Shown: positions 49,019-57,438, numbered from the stretch's first letter. The stretch: DNA of 64,000 nucleotides from Bradyrhizobium sp. RD5-C2 (GCF_019972155.1 NZ_BOVL01000004.1:92254-156253), one strand, 5' to 3'. The notes: a model not told the origin generated them from the letters alone. A program made the numbers and translations.

Positions 49019-49954
49019 TCAGTAGAGCCCGCGCCCGCTCAGGACTTCGGCGGGTCCACGCGCGTCGATCGGCACGTAGGTGGCCGCCGCCGGGCTCGGG
49101 GCCGCGGCATAGTGGGCGTCACCCTCGTAGGAGACTTCGCGCGGATTGTTCGGCACGCGGCGGTGCGATCGGCTCGAGGCCGACATTTCCGAGGTGGCGT
49201 TGGCCGAGGCATAGTCGGCCTGGGTGTTGCCAAGGCTGTAGGGCCGCCCCTCCGGCAGCGGAACGTCGCCGCGGACCCGGCCCGACGAGGACGACATTTC
49301 AGGCACGAACGGCCGCGCGGAGGCGACCCGGACCATCGACGGCGACGGCGCCGGTGTTCCGGTGCGCAGGGTTGCCATCAGCTGGCGGTCGTCGGAGCCT
49401 TCGAGCGGCGCCCGCCCGACGTATTCGACGCGGACACGCGCGACGCCATTGCCTTTGAAATCAAGCAGTTCGGCGGCTTTGTTCGAGACGTCTATGAGGC
49501 GGTTGCCGTGGTACGGGCCGCGGTCGTTGACGCGAACAACGAGCGATTTGCCGTTGCTCAGATTGGTGACGCGCGCGTAGCTCGGCATCGGCAGGGTCGG
49601 ATGGGCGGCCGTAAGCGAGCCCATGTCGAACACCTCGCCATTGGCGGTCAGGCGGCCGTGGAAATCATCGCCATACCAGGACGCCATGCCCTCGGCGCGA
49701 TAGTTCTCGTTCTCCTCCGGCACATAGGTGCGGCCGGCGACGACATAGGGCTTGCCGATGCGGTAGGTGCCGCCGCCCTTCGGCACGGGGTCACCGAGCG
49801 CCACGACCCGCGGGCTCGAGGATACACCGTACTTGGGATCGATCCGGCTGGTGAGCTGGTTCGAGGAGGCGCAATTGGCGAGGACGAGGCACGAGGCCAC
49901 CGCAACGGCGCCGCGCGCCGTCCGGATCATCGAATCTGGCCGTCTAATCCCCAT
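49019..49954 (-). CDS. rlpA: septal ring lytic transglycosylase RlpA-like lipoprotein
   Basis: Outer-membrane lipoprotein with a double-psi beta-barrel that acts on denuded glycan strands. Signal and lipobox (AVASCLVLANC), then the RlpA core GMASWYGDDFHGRLTANGE and VVRVNDRGPYHGNRLIDVS. The C-terminal ~120 residues are Ser/Arg/Pro-rich and low complexity, with no SPOR domain seen. ATG at 49954 follows a TGGGG; TTG 49963 and ATG 49930 are options. About 311 residues. Neighbours dacC, as in other alphaproteobacteria. Confidence 0.9.
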   Translation of the reverse strand: MGIRRPDSMIRTARGAVAVASCLVLANCASSNQLTSRIDPKYGVSSSPRVVALGDPVPKGGGTYRIGKPYVVAGRTYVPEENENYRAEGMASWYGDDFHGRLTANGEVFDMGSLTAAHPTLPMPSYARVTNLSNGKSLVVRVNDRGPYHGNRLIDVSNKAAELLDFKGNGVARVRVEYVGRAPLEGSDDRQLMATLRTGTPAPSPSMVRVASARPFVPEMSSSSGRVRGDVPLPEGRPYSLGNTQADYASANATSEMSASSRSHRRVPNNPREVSYEGDAHYAAAPSPAAATYVPIDARGPAEVLSGRGLY

Positions 49955-50305
49955 CTGCCCCAAGTACCATTCTGCAGGACCCGCGCCTACTTCGAGGCGT
50001 CGGGATCGATTCTGTCACTGTGCGGCCCACCTCCGCAGCAGATGGTGAAGATATCGCAACCGGAACACGGCGGAAATGGGGAGAGCCATGAGGCGGTGGC
50101 GTCTTGGTGAATGGTCTGTTGCGCCTCCTCCGTCCTTCTACGGACCTCCGTGCGCGCAAAATGCCCGCGCCTGTCCCGCGATCAGACACACTGTTGCAGC
50201 AAATCATCAGTCGGGGGGCATCTTCAATTCCAACAATTGAATCTTTTTGACTGTGCAAGGCTGCAATCGTTTTCTCTCCCGCGTGGGGCGCAAAGGAAGT
50301 TTGCG
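49955..50305. other. intergenic gap upstream of rlpA, no gene seen
   Basis: 351 bases. Frames here have no recognisable product. It should hold the rlpA promoter (minus strand) and, at its right end, the AAGGAAG ribosome site of the mini-protein at 50306. Confidence 0.5.
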
Positions 50306-50395
50306 ATGATCGAGACGGTTACAGCGGTGATGGGCCTGGTGAGTGCGGCGATCTTCTTGGCGCACGCCGTGGAAGGCTATCGGTACCGGGCCTGA
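50306..50395 (+). CDS. 29-residue single-helix membrane mini-protein
   Basis: Too short for usual gene finders. ATG at 50306 follows AAGGAAG at 7-8 bases. The product begins MIETVTAVMGLVSAAIF, has one hydrophobic helix, and ends LAHAVEGYRYRA, a basic cytoplasmic-type tail. Its end pattern (AHA, then aromatic-Arg-aromatic-Arg-Ala) closely matches the mini-protein at 52793, which supports both as real. Function unknown. Confidence 0.55.
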   Translation: MIETVTAVMGLVSAAIFLAHAVEGYRYRA

Positions 50396-50495
50396 CAGTC
50401 CGTTGAAGGCGGAAAGACGCGTCACCTCTTTCCAGGAGAGAAGTTCGGAAAGCTTTAATCAATTCGGATGAGCATCGGTAGAAAGCAGGTGTATC

Positions 50496-50594
50496 ATGCG
50501 TGGTCACGATTTGGTCTCCGACGGATTTCTGACCCTGACCGCAGCAAGCCTCGTGCTGCTGTGCTCGAGCCTGCTGGCATTTGCCTTCGGCTGA
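50496..50594 (+). CDS. 32-residue single-helix membrane mini-protein
   Basis: ATG at 50496 with AAAGCAGG upstream. Product starts MRGHDLVSDGFLTLTAAS and has one membrane helix (LVLLCSSLLAFAFG) reaching the C-terminus. It lies 100 bases after the previous mini-protein on the same strand. Not similar to it in sequence. Real coding status rests on the ribosome site and hydrophobic pattern. Confidence 0.45.
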   Translation: MRGHDLVSDGFLTLTAASLVLLCSSLLAFAFG

Positions 50595-50814
50595 ACCCGT
50601 GATACCCTGCGCGCTATATCTGCGCCCATGCGACAGGCGTCGGCCACCCTCACCTCATTTCCCTCGCCGGCCGAACTTCCGCGTCAGCCTTCAATAGCTG
50701 GCGATGCCAACCAGGCAAGCGCTCGGCTGATATGATCTGCACGGCAGATCCGCCGCCTTCTCCCAGCCCCAGTCCTGACGCACCCCTCCACCTTTCCAGC
50801 GAGAGGATTCGCGA

Positions 50815-51249
50815 ATGACCGGCGGGTTACGAGAAGGAACGTCTGCGCTGCTCGTCAGCACTGATGGCCGGTTGCTGATGCAGCTGCGCGACGACCTTCC
50901 CCACGTTTCCGATCCGGGCAAGATCAGCCTGTTCGGCGGGCGGCGGGAGGGCAGCGAGACCTTCCTGGAATGCGTGGTGCGCGAAATCCACGAGGAGATT
51001 GGCTACTATCTGCCGCCCGCGCGTTTTGGGCGGATCGGTCGTTATTTGGGGCCGTATCATTCGACGCCAGGCGGCACCCTTCGCGGCCAGGTGTTCCTCG
51101 CGCGCGAGGTGCCGATCGACCGGTTGAAGGTCACTGAAGGTCGCCTCGAGATCGTGGCCGTGGACGACATCGAACGCATCAGCGGCAGGCTCGCACGCCC
51201 GGCAGAATATGCGCTGGCGATCTTTCGGAAGCGCGAACCGACTACCTGA
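50815..51249 (+). CDS. Nudix hydrolase
   Basis: Nudix-fold pyrophosphatase, 144 residues. The full Nudix box is present: GGRREGSETFLECVVREIHE continuing into EIGY (Gx5Ex7REUxEExGU). Substrate unknown; the short size and NPHVSDPGK-like segment (LPHVSDPGKISLFGG) fit small sanitising or nucleotide-sugar hydrolases. The last eight bases overlap the end of the convergent phosphatase gene. Confidence 0.9.
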   Translation: MTGGLREGTSALLVSTDGRLLMQLRDDLPHVSDPGKISLFGGRREGSETFLECVVREIHEEIGYYLPPARFGRIGRYLGPYHSTPGGTLRGQVFLAREVPIDRLKVTEGRLEIVAVDDIERISGRLARPAEYALAIFRKREPTT

Positions 51250-51673
51250 GCGATGAAACCAGCGCGCGGACGAGATCGTCGATCATCGGCAGCGCAACCG
51301 CAGGCTGGGCAACGTCGATATCGTGCACATGCCAGTAAGTCACGTTGTCGGCGACGTCGGGGAACCGCCGCTCGATGAGCGGACGATGCTCGGCCTCCTT
51401 GAGCGCAATCACCAGGTCCACGCCGTCGAAATCGGCCAATGAACATGGCTGCGGATAGCGCGCTGCGCCCTCCGGAACGATGCCGTTGGCGCGAAGCCGG
51501 TCATCAGCGAACACCGACATGGCTCCGACATTGTCGGGCGAGCCCCGTTCGGCGGCGCCTCTCGATGAGGCGCGCCACGGCAGGTTTTCGCGGCGGGCGA
51601 GATGATTGAACAGCTCCTCTGCGTATCGACTGCGGTAGTAGTTGCCGGTGCAAAGGAACAGGACGCGCTTCAT
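51242..51673 (-). CDS. low-molecular-weight protein-tyrosine-phosphatase family protein
   Basis: LMW-PTP/arsenate-reductase fold, 143 residues from MKRVLFLCTGNYYRSR at 51673. The P-loop CTGNYYRSR fits C-x5-R. The usual DPY acid motif is not clear: the corresponding region reads WHVHDIDVAQP, where the HD could supply the acid. Could be phosphatase or arsenate reductase-like. Ends overlap the Nudix gene tail to tail. Confidence 0.83.
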   Translation of the reverse strand: MKRVLFLCTGNYYRSRYAEELFNHLARRENLPWRASSRGAAERGSPDNVGAMSVFADDRLRANGIVPEGAARYPQPCSLADFDGVDLVIALKEAEHRPLIERRFPDVADNVTYWHVHDIDVAQPAVALPMIDDLVRALVSSLR

Positions 51674-52018
51674 GGACACCATGATGGCCAACGGCGGTGG
51701 TCGCGGTCAACCTTGGTGCGTGCCTGCGACGATGACCCGCGGCCGATTGCTGCTGGTGGACCAAACAACCGGCCCACTTCGCTCCTGTGTTCTCGCCAAG
51801 TTCGCGTGCCGTAACGAAAAACGGCCTCAGCTTGGGGATTGCTGAGGCCGTCATTCCGTCTGCCTGGGGCGCGGGCGCCAGTAAGTAGGCCGCCTCGATT
51901 CAGCAGAGCGCCGGTACATCCGCGGCAGCCCGAATTGTACTCGACGTCGGAGCGGGCTTGCCGAGGTTTCACGGGGTACCCCACAGGGCGCATCCGAGGG
52001 GCTGCCTGCTTCGCGCTA
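51674..52018. other. gap with terminator, no gene seen
   Basis: 345 bases between the phosphatase gene and the mini-protein at 52019. Apart from the terminator at 51815-51850 nothing is recognised. Confidence 0.5.
51815..51850 (-). terminator. rho-independent terminator, minus strand
   Basis: Perfect 10-base stem CGGCCTCAGC (51822-51831) with GCTGAGGCCG (51841-51850), nine-base loop, followed on the minus strand by five T. It lies downstream of the minus-strand mini-protein at 52019-52105 and would end its transcript. Confidence 0.75.
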
Positions 52019-52105
52019 CTACCGCAACGTAAGCCCCCAGAAGGCGATGAGCAGCAAGGCGCAAGCGCCCAATCCCATCAGCAGCACGACGGCTTCCAGC
52101 ATCAT
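52019..52105 (-). CDS. 28-residue single-helix membrane mini-protein
   Basis: Starts with a double ATG at 52105. The product MMLEAVVLLMGLGACALL continues LIAFWGLTLR and stops with TAG at 52019. One hydrophobic helix and an Arg end. A strong terminator stands 170 bases downstream on the same strand. It shares the short MxxE(A) start with the mini-protein at 52793. No known family recognised. Confidence 0.5.
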   Translation of the reverse strand: MMLEAVVLLMGLGACALLLIAFWGLTLR

Positions 52106-52185
52106 GGCCGAATCAACTCCGCCCGTGGCCGAAGCATGCGCGCGAGCGCAGCGTTTGTCGTCGCCCACCTCTAACGCCACTCCAA

Positions 52186-52221
52186 TAAAAACGACCTCGA
52201 CGCAGGGAGCGTCGAGGCCGC
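52186..52221 (-). terminator. rho-independent terminator downstream of cspA
   Basis: Stem ACCTCGACGC (52194-52203) with GCGTCGAGGC (52209-52218), five-base loop, and TTTTTATTGG on the minus strand after the stem. It stands 86 bases past the cspA stop and should end that transcript. Confidence 0.8.
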
Positions 52222-52306
52222 ATTCAATCTCCCGCAGTCGGGGTTGGGCAACTGAGACGACGGGAGCAGAGGACTACTCCCGACACTTCCACTTGTTCCC
52301 GGGGCG

Positions 52307-52510
52307 TCAACCCACCCTTAAATTTTCAGCGGATGTTTTGCCGCGATTTTCCTGGACTTCGTAGCTTACCTTCGCCCCCTCATCGAGGCTGCTCAGTCCC
52401 GCTTTCGAGACCGCTGAGATGTGCACGAAGACGTCTTTGCCGCCGCCGTCCGGCTGAATGAAACCATAGCCCTTCGTCGAGTTGAACCACTTCACAGTAC
52501 CTGTCGCCAC
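52307..52510 (-). CDS. cspA: cold-shock domain protein
   Basis: Small RNA/ssDNA-binding protein, 67 residues, single OB fold. RNP1 KGYGFIQPD and RNP2 DVFVHISAV are intact. GTG start with AAGGGAGA upstream. Own terminator downstream at 52186-52221. Csp proteins act as RNA chaperones in cold or general stress; which role applies here is unknown. Confidence 0.95.
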   Translation of the reverse strand: MATGTVKWFNSTKGYGFIQPDGGGKDVFVHISAVSKAGLSSLDEGAKVSYEVQENRGKTSAENLRVG

Positions 52511-52792
52511 TAGACAAATCTCCCTTGATCTAATGGTGGCCAGCGTAGGTCGATAGCAAAGCAGGCCGCAAGGATATCCGGCCCGTGTGCGTCGGTGGCG
52601 GCCTCTACTCGCCGAAAAACGATATCTATTCTTCGTCAGGCCAAGCGACCGTTAGCAAATCAGCAAGCCGGTCGGCGATCCGCATTTTCCACACGAAAGA
52701 CCGGTGGAAGGCCATTTTCGAGGGACGCACGAAACCGGCCTGAAACAATGGACCTATACCACACCTTCGCGAATTGATCGGGGGCAAGCGTC

Positions 52793-52885
52793 ATGATGGA
52801 AGCCGCTATCGTCGTATTGCTGTGCCTAAGCGCCGTGATCCTGGGTGCCCACGCCTACGACGCCTTCCGCTTTCGCGCTGATTGA
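52793..52885 (+). CDS. 30-residue single-helix membrane mini-protein
   Basis: Double ATG at 52793 with GGGGCAAG upstream. Product starts MMEAAIVVLLCLSAVIL and ends GAHAYDAFRFRAD. The end pattern (AHA, small spacer, aromatic-Arg-aromatic-Arg-Ala) matches the 50306 mini-protein although the codons differ, which points to a protein family and not a DNA repeat. Function unknown. Confidence 0.55.
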   Translation: MMEAAIVVLLCLSAVILGAHAYDAFRFRAD

Positions 52886-52968
52886 CCAGTCAACGTGCCC
52901 AGGGCCAGAAGCGATAGAAATCCATTCCGTATGACTTGCAGGTAACAACTCCTCGCAGCGGCTTGTCG

Positions 52969-53322
52969 TCAAATCGACCGGCGATCTCCCTGTGGCGCAC
53001 CTAGAGCGCCCCGTTCCATGTAAGCAATCTTGCCGTCTGCATCGAATTCCATAATCGCAGTCGTTGCACCACGCGGTGTAACGAAGGATATCGATGTCCC
53101 ATTCAAGACCGGCTTTAGATCGCTAATCTCGGACGGAACGCAGTCCTCCAAACGCTCTTTCCAGAAGGCCATCAATCGCGCTTTGCTGGCGACGGTTTCC
53201 CTAACGCAGCATCGACAATCCACGACAGCAGAGTCTGCGTGCATCTGTACAATCGCGTTAAGGTCGCGCGCGCGATAGGCGTTCAGCCAATCAATCGCTG
53301 CGGCCATTGGGTCAAAGGACAT
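52969..53322 (-). CDS. NTF2-like/SnoaL-like domain protein
   Basis: 117 residues with the cone-fold pattern: IDWLNAYRARDLNAIVQMHA at the start, ARLMAFWKERLED in the middle, and GKIAYMERGALG at the end. Two adjacent Cys (DCRCCVRET) are unusual. Such proteins are isomerases, hydrolases or binding proteins; none can be chosen. Monocistronic. Confidence 0.75.
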   Translation of the reverse strand: MSFDPMAAAIDWLNAYRARDLNAIVQMHADSAVVDCRCCVRETVASKARLMAFWKERLEDCVPSEISDLKPVLNGTSISFVTPRGATTAIMEFDADGKIAYMERGALGAPQGDRRSI

Positions 53323-53652
53323 ATTTCCTCACCTGCATCCGTATCGTAGCTGAGGAATAGAGCGCTTCTGGGAGGAGCCGATACTGGGAAAAATACTGCC
53401 CGGGTGAAAGCCACCTCAGTTGGCGGCGTCGTTCAAAAGAAGGCGCTGCTGCAAATCAATTTGGTCGCGGGCCTGCGATGCCGGACCCAAGCCACCGTCG
53501 GCGGCATCGCAGTTTCGCGAGAAATCCCCGATGTACACATACTCCGAATTTGACGGTCGTCGCGAACTGACAGTCATCGTGGCGTCGATTCTTGCAACTA
53601 GAGTGACGACGGTAACCGGCGCGAAAGCGCCTCCGAGACACAGGGGGCGTAA
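53323..53652. other. gap before direct repeat A
   Basis: 330 bases. A longer frame (53420-53800) crosses it but overlaps the better-supported 65-residue gene in another frame and has no natural-looking composition. Nothing else seen. Confidence 0.4.
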
Positions 53653-53850
53653 ATGGAAGAACGAAAGATTGCGAAGTTGCGCGTGCACGAGCAAAACATC
53701 GAGCATTACCGAGGGTTGCTTCGCACCAGACTTAGCGAAGTCGAGACTCACTTCATCGAGCGGCGCTTATCCGAAGAGCGTTTCGCAATCGAGATGCTGA
53801 AGTTTATGAACCGTCGGGAAACATCACCCAAGACGGATCTGTTCGCATAA
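53653..53850 (+). CDS. small hypothetical protein, helical
   Basis: 65 residues, starting MEERKIAKLRVHEQNIEHYR, rich in charged residues and predicted to be one long amphipathic helix, with ERRLSEERFAIEMLKFMNRR after it. No known domain. It lies in the left copy of a ~340-base direct repeat; the right copy (54894-55075) is frameshifted. It resembles small hypothetical proteins frequent in Bradyrhizobium accessory DNA, by memory only. Confidence 0.55.
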   Translation: MEERKIAKLRVHEQNIEHYRGLLRTRLSEVETHFIERRLSEERFAIEMLKFMNRRETSPKTDLFA

Positions 53851-54003
53851 GGCGACACTACATACCCCTTCGGTAGTACCCCCTTTGCGAGATGAACCTT
53901 GGTGCGCTTTGTGCTGACCCCTCACATGTCGGGATTTTGCACATCCTTCCCGGGGCTAGGATCAACGCCGCCAGCGAGCGTTTTAAGCCTGGCGGCGTTG
54001 TTG
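53658..54003. repeat. direct repeat A (~346 bp)
   Basis: Nearly the same sequence as 54894-55228, in the same orientation, from AGAACGAAAGATTGCGA to GGCGGCGTTGTTG. Differences are scattered substitutions and small indels. It holds the 65-residue gene and a hairpin at its right end. The two copies bracket the integrase fragments and tRNA-Ser. Confidence 0.85.
53963..54000. terminator. 12-bp stem hairpin at the end of direct repeat A
   Basis: CAACGCCGCCAG pairs perfectly with CTGGCGGCGTTG across a 14-base loop containing TTTTAA. The same hairpin, with one G-U pair, is at the end of repeat B (55188-55225). Terminator function is likely but there is no long T-run. Confidence 0.5.
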
Positions 54004-54111
54004 CACCTAAGCTCAGGTCATGCCCTTCACGCGAATGCCGATCGCGATCCAGCCCGAACCCGCCCGCCAGTTCGCAGTGGACACGCGCGCCTATCAAGAA
54101 GCGCCACAGCA

Positions 54112-54381
54112 ATGGCCTGGAGCGACCTCCAGCCCAACTCGGGGTTCCACAATCTCCGGCACGCCCTTGCGTCCCGGCTGATCGATGCCGGCGTGGATAT
54201 CGTCACTCTCTCAGGGCGCCTTGGGCGCGCGAGGCCGGACATCACCTTGCGCGTCTACGCCCACTTGTTTAGGAACGGCGACGGCAAGGCGGCGGCGATC
54301 AATGCGGCGCTGGCGCGTGAGCTGCCAATCGGGTGCCCATTTCGCGGTTCGTTCTCTTCGAGTCCGCCGCTAAGCACTTGA
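54112..54381 (+). pseudogene. tyrosine recombinase (integrase), C-terminal fragment
   Basis: Encodes the catalytic end of a phage-type integrase: FHNLRHALASRLIDAGVDIV (HxLRH box), then LGRARPDITLRVYAHLF with the nucleophile Tyr, then KAAAINAALAREL. The N-terminal two thirds are missing. It ends 12 bases before tRNA-Ser. The stretch before it (from about 54019) shows no integrase similarity. Confidence 0.75.
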
Positions 54382-54393
54382 AATTGTTGGTTT

Positions 54394-54483
54394 GGAAGGG
54401 TGGCCGAGTGGTTTAAGGCACCGGTCTTGAAAACCGGCGTGCCCGCAAGGGTACCGTGGGTTCGAATCCCACCCCTTCCGCCA
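54394..54483 (+). tRNA. tRNA-Ser(UGA)
   Basis: Class II tRNA of 90 bases with encoded CCA. Acceptor GGAAGGG pairs with CCCTTCC; discriminator G. D-arm around GGCCGAGTGGTTTAAGGC; anticodon stem CCGGT/ACCGG with loop CTTGAAA, anticodon TGA at 54428-54430; long variable arm GCCCGCAAGGGTA region; T-arm GTGGGTTCGAATCCCAC. All stems close. It is the likely integration target for the integrase remnants on either side. Confidence 0.96.
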
Positions 54484-54644
54484 GTACACTGTTCTCTGTT
54501 GTTCACCGCTGTTCGGAATCCCCAACAAAATCAGCGTTTTCGTCAGCTGGCTGTATTCCCAGTTCGCTGTCGTTCCTCACAATCGAAGCGAAAACCGTGG
54601 CTTGGGACCGTGGGTTCGGAGGATGGCTTTCATCGGAGGAACAT

Positions 54645-54890
54645 ATGGCTGGAAAGCTCAAGCCACTCGATGTCGAGCGCGAAACGAAGCGGGGCAAGTA
54701 TGGCGACGGCGGTGGGCCTTATCTGATAGTCAACGGACCCGCGGCGAAGAGTTCGTCCGATCATGATTGGAAGGACGGAAAGGAGCGCTGGCACGGCTTG
54801 GGTTCCTTCAAGGACGTGTCGCTCAAGAACGCACGCCTTGCGCGCGATGCCGCCGCTTGCGGGTGACGGGCGATCGCAACACGACTGGCC
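54645..54890 (+). pseudogene. integrase, N-terminal (arm-binding) fragment
   Basis: ATG at 54645 with CGGAGGA before it. Product MAGKLKPLDVERETKRGKYG and then WKDGKERWHGLGSFKDVSLK with ARLARDAA matches the DUF4102 arm-type DNA-binding domain of P4-like integrases. The frame stops at 54866; a shift of frame recovers RVTGDRNTTGLE, which continues the family, until the junction with repeat B near 54894. It sits 162 bases past the tRNA 3' end, reading away from it, the standard position of an island integrase. Confidence 0.75.
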
Positions 54891-54893
54891 TCG

Positions 54894-55075
54894 AGAACGA
54901 AAGATTGCGATGTCGCGCGTACGCAAGCAGACATCGAGCATCACCGAGGGTACTTCGCAACAAACTTAGCGAAGTCGGAACTCACTCATCGAGCGGCGCT
55001 TGTCCGTAGAGCGTTTCGCGATCGAGATGCTGAAGTTTATGACCCGTGGGAAACCGAGACGGATCTGTTCGGATC
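54894..55075 (+). pseudogene. frameshifted copy of the 53653 small gene
   Basis: Aligns with the 65-residue gene of repeat A: NERKIAMSRVRKQ in one frame, then IEHHRGYFATNLAKSE and ETETDLFG in others. Indels destroy the frame and its start codon is replaced by integrase sequence. Confidence 0.65.
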
Positions 55076-55228
55076 TGGCGACACTACATAACCCTTGTGT
55101 GGTAGCCCGTTTGCGAGATGAACCTTGGCACGCTTTGTGCTGACTTCCCTCATGTCGGGACTTTGCACATCCTTCCCGGGGCTAGACCAACGCCGCCAGC
55201 GAGCATTTTAAGCTTGGCGGCGTTGTTG
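54894..55228. repeat. direct repeat B (~335 bp), decayed copy of repeat A
   Basis: Same orientation as 53658-54003. Several small deletions (for example GCTAGACC against GCTAGGATC) show it is the more decayed copy. The start fuses to the integrase fragment. Confidence 0.85.
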
Positions 55229-55442
55229 TTCGCGGGGTGCGATCGCCGCTACCGCGCTTCTGCTTCCGAATAAACCGTGTGACCATGATGCCTCAGCAAT
55301 GACAGCGCGGATCAAGCGCGCATGAAACGGTCAGGCCGACGAGCGCAAGCATATCGCGTTCACCGGCGAGCACACGTTCGCCGCCTTGCCGGCCAAAGTG
55401 AAGCGCGCGATCGGCGTTCTCGACGTACCGGCGAACTGACCT
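55076..55442. other. gap with repeat B end and short frame remnants
   Basis: 367 bases. Includes the tail of repeat B. From about 55298 a frame reads MTARIKRA, a stop, then ADERKHIAFTGEHTFAALPA and ends GVLDVPAN at 55440; the second part has natural protein composition, so it may be the end of a broken gene. Not recognised. Confidence 0.35.
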
Positions 55443-55562
55443 ATGAGCGATGACGATCGTTCCTCCAGATACGGCTGCGGTTTGGCGGTCTGCTTCATTG
55501 CAGTCGGCCTGTGGCTGCTCATTTTTGTGGGCGTTGAGATGGCGAGGTATTATTACGGGTGA
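55443..55562 (+). CDS. 39-residue single-helix membrane mini-protein (tentative)
   Basis: ATG at 55443 three bases after the stop of an unidentified short frame. Product starts MSDDDRSSRYGCGLAVCF, has one helix (LAVCFIAVGLWLLIFVGVEM) and ends ARYYYG. Hydrophilic N-terminus, helix, aromatic tail. No strong ribosome site; coupling to the upstream frame is possible. Confidence 0.4.
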   Translation: MSDDDRSSRYGCGLAVCFIAVGLWLLIFVGVEMARYYYG

Positions 55563-55647
55563 GCGCGATGACGCCCAACAACCGATGCACGCATACCAGC
55601 GGAGCCTGAGCGGGCGTTGGATCGCCTCCATGGCCGGTCCGGCGACA

Positions 55648-57396
55648 TCATCCTGATACGGCTCTTGTCAATTCGGCAAGCTCTGCATCTGCATCGACAA
55701 TGCCTTGGGCGGCGGCCATTTCGAACCAGTAACTCGCCTGCTTGGGATCACTGTGGCCAGCCGCACCGCTACGCAAATAGCGCCCGAGCATGAGTTGAGC
55801 TTGACCGTGACCGCGCTCCGCGGCCGCGCGAAACCAACGCTCGGCTTTGCTTCGATCCACGGGAATGGCATGACCGCCGCTATACATAGCCCCTAGTGCA
55901 AACATTGCTCCAGCGTGGCCATTCGCTGCGGCCTGTTCGCATAGTTTGAGCGCGGCAGGAGCATCCTGTGGACCCCCTCGACCGTTCACGAGCATCTCAG
56001 CCAGAGCAACCTGAGCATCGGTGATGCCTCCCTCCGCCGCCCGCGCGAACCAGCCTCGTGCTGCCTTCGGGTCGGCCGGCACACCTCGGCCATCGGCGAC
56101 AAGACGACCGATCATGAACTGCGCCTCCGGAACCCCTTCGGCCGCACGCCGCAACCAGACTGCTGCCTGCTGTTCGTTGCGCTCGACCCCTATGCCCTGG
56201 AGAAGACAAACGCCGAGATTGAACGCGGCGACGAGATTGCCGCGTTGCGCTGTCTGCATGAACCAATCCGCGACCGGCGGACATTCCTCTCCTCTGACCG
56301 CTCGTCCCAGCAGGTCATTTCCGACGTCGACCTGAGCATCCAAATTTCCGGCCTCGGCGGCGATGCGCAACCAGCGGGCCGCTTCATGGTTGTCCTGGGG
56401 TACTCCGGCTCCGGTCATGTAAAACGAACTCAACGACCGAGCGGCCGCCGCGTTGCCACCCTCCGCCGCACGACGATACCAGTTTGCCGCTTCCACATAA
56501 TTCGGCGGCAATGCTCCGCCCTTGGCATATAGGTTGCCGACCAGTTCCGCAGCACGAGCGTCACCTGCCAAGGCAGCACGACGAAGCCACGTCTCGCCCA
56601 ACACCAAATCCTTGGCAACAACGGTACCTTCAATCAGCATCGTTCCCCATTTAATCTGCGCACCGCGGTGTCCCAGCTCGGCAGCTTTACGGTAAAGTTC
56701 AGCGGTTGCAGTGGGATCGTGTATGCCGCTGATCCCTCCTTCGGTGAGCACACCCAGCATGAACACGGCCGTAGGAATTTCAGCAGCCGCCGCTGCTTGC
56801 ATGTTTTCGACGATCTGGTCCGTGTGAGAGGCCCGGTTCGGGTCGCCGGCGAGCGACAGCGCATATCCCAACTGTCCTTGGGCGCAGCCTGCGGAGGCGG
56901 AGCGGCTATACCATTCCCTCGCCTGTATCTGGTCTCTGAGCGGTGGCGGACCATAGGTCAAAATGTAAGCGAGCAGAGCCTGCCCGTCGGGAGATCCGGC
57001 GTCAGCCGCCATGCGAGCCCATCTCAGGGCGGCGTCGAAATCTGGCTTTGACGTGCTGTCCTGCGAAAATAGTCGCGCTGCGCCGTCGCCGCGGTCCTCT
57101 CGCGCTTGCGAACCGAGCCCCTGGAGCAAGAGCGAAGCCAGCAAAGACTGCGCCTCGACGTTGCCGTTCAAGGCCGACCGTTCCAACCAGCGCGCTCCCT
57201 CTGTCCGACTGTACGGTACGCCGGCGCCTTGAAGATAAAGCCTTCCAATATGATAGGCGGCTTCCGCGCTGCCGGCTTCGGCCATTCGGGCCAGATGCGG
57301 CAACGCTTCAGCAAACCGCTCTTTCTCAATTAGAGCGATCGCTCGGCGCAGCCCCGCCTCGGGGGACGCCTTTCCGATCAAGCGATCAAAGAGCAT
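55648..57396 (-). CDS. Sel1-like repeat (SLR/TPR) protein
   Basis: 582 residues made of about a dozen Sel1-like repeats, seen as recurring A-x-L-G-x-x-Y/L-x-x-G-x-G units such as AAYHIGRLYLQGAGVPYSRT, AARSLSSFYMTGAGVPQDNH and AMFALGAMYSGGHAIPVDRS. SLR proteins act as adaptors in signalling, secretion or envelope complexes. No signal peptide is clear. It is 42 bases downstream of the HlyD gene on the same strand, so it probably belongs to the secretion operon, perhaps as an assembly or regulatory partner. Confidence 0.88.
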   Translation of the reverse strand: MLFDRLIGKASPEAGLRRAIALIEKERFAEALPHLARMAEAGSAEAAYHIGRLYLQGAGVPYSRTEGARWLERSALNGNVEAQSLLASLLLQGLGSQAREDRGDGAARLFSQDSTSKPDFDAALRWARMAADAGSPDGQALLAYILTYGPPPLRDQIQAREWYSRSASAGCAQGQLGYALSLAGDPNRASHTDQIVENMQAAAAAEIPTAVFMLGVLTEGGISGIHDPTATAELYRKAAELGHRGAQIKWGTMLIEGTVVAKDLVLGETWLRRAALAGDARAAELVGNLYAKGGALPPNYVEAANWYRRAAEGGNAAAARSLSSFYMTGAGVPQDNHEAARWLRIAAEAGNLDAQVDVGNDLLGRAVRGEECPPVADWFMQTAQRGNLVAAFNLGVCLLQGIGVERNEQQAAVWLRRAAEGVPEAQFMIGRLVADGRGVPADPKAARGWFARAAEGGITDAQVALAEMLVNGRGGPQDAPAALKLCEQAAANGHAGAMFALGAMYSGGHAIPVDRSKAERWFRAAAERGHGQAQLMLGRYLRSGAAGHSDPKQASYWFEMAAAQGIVDADAELAELTRAVSG

Positions 57397-57438
57397 TTCC
57401 CGAAGGCTCCATTCGTCAGCACTGCAGAGCCAAATCGC

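Noticed and set aside
53420..53800. 126-codon plus-strand frame
   Set aside because: Overlaps the better-supported 65-residue gene in another frame and has Ser/Arg/Cys-rich shadow composition.
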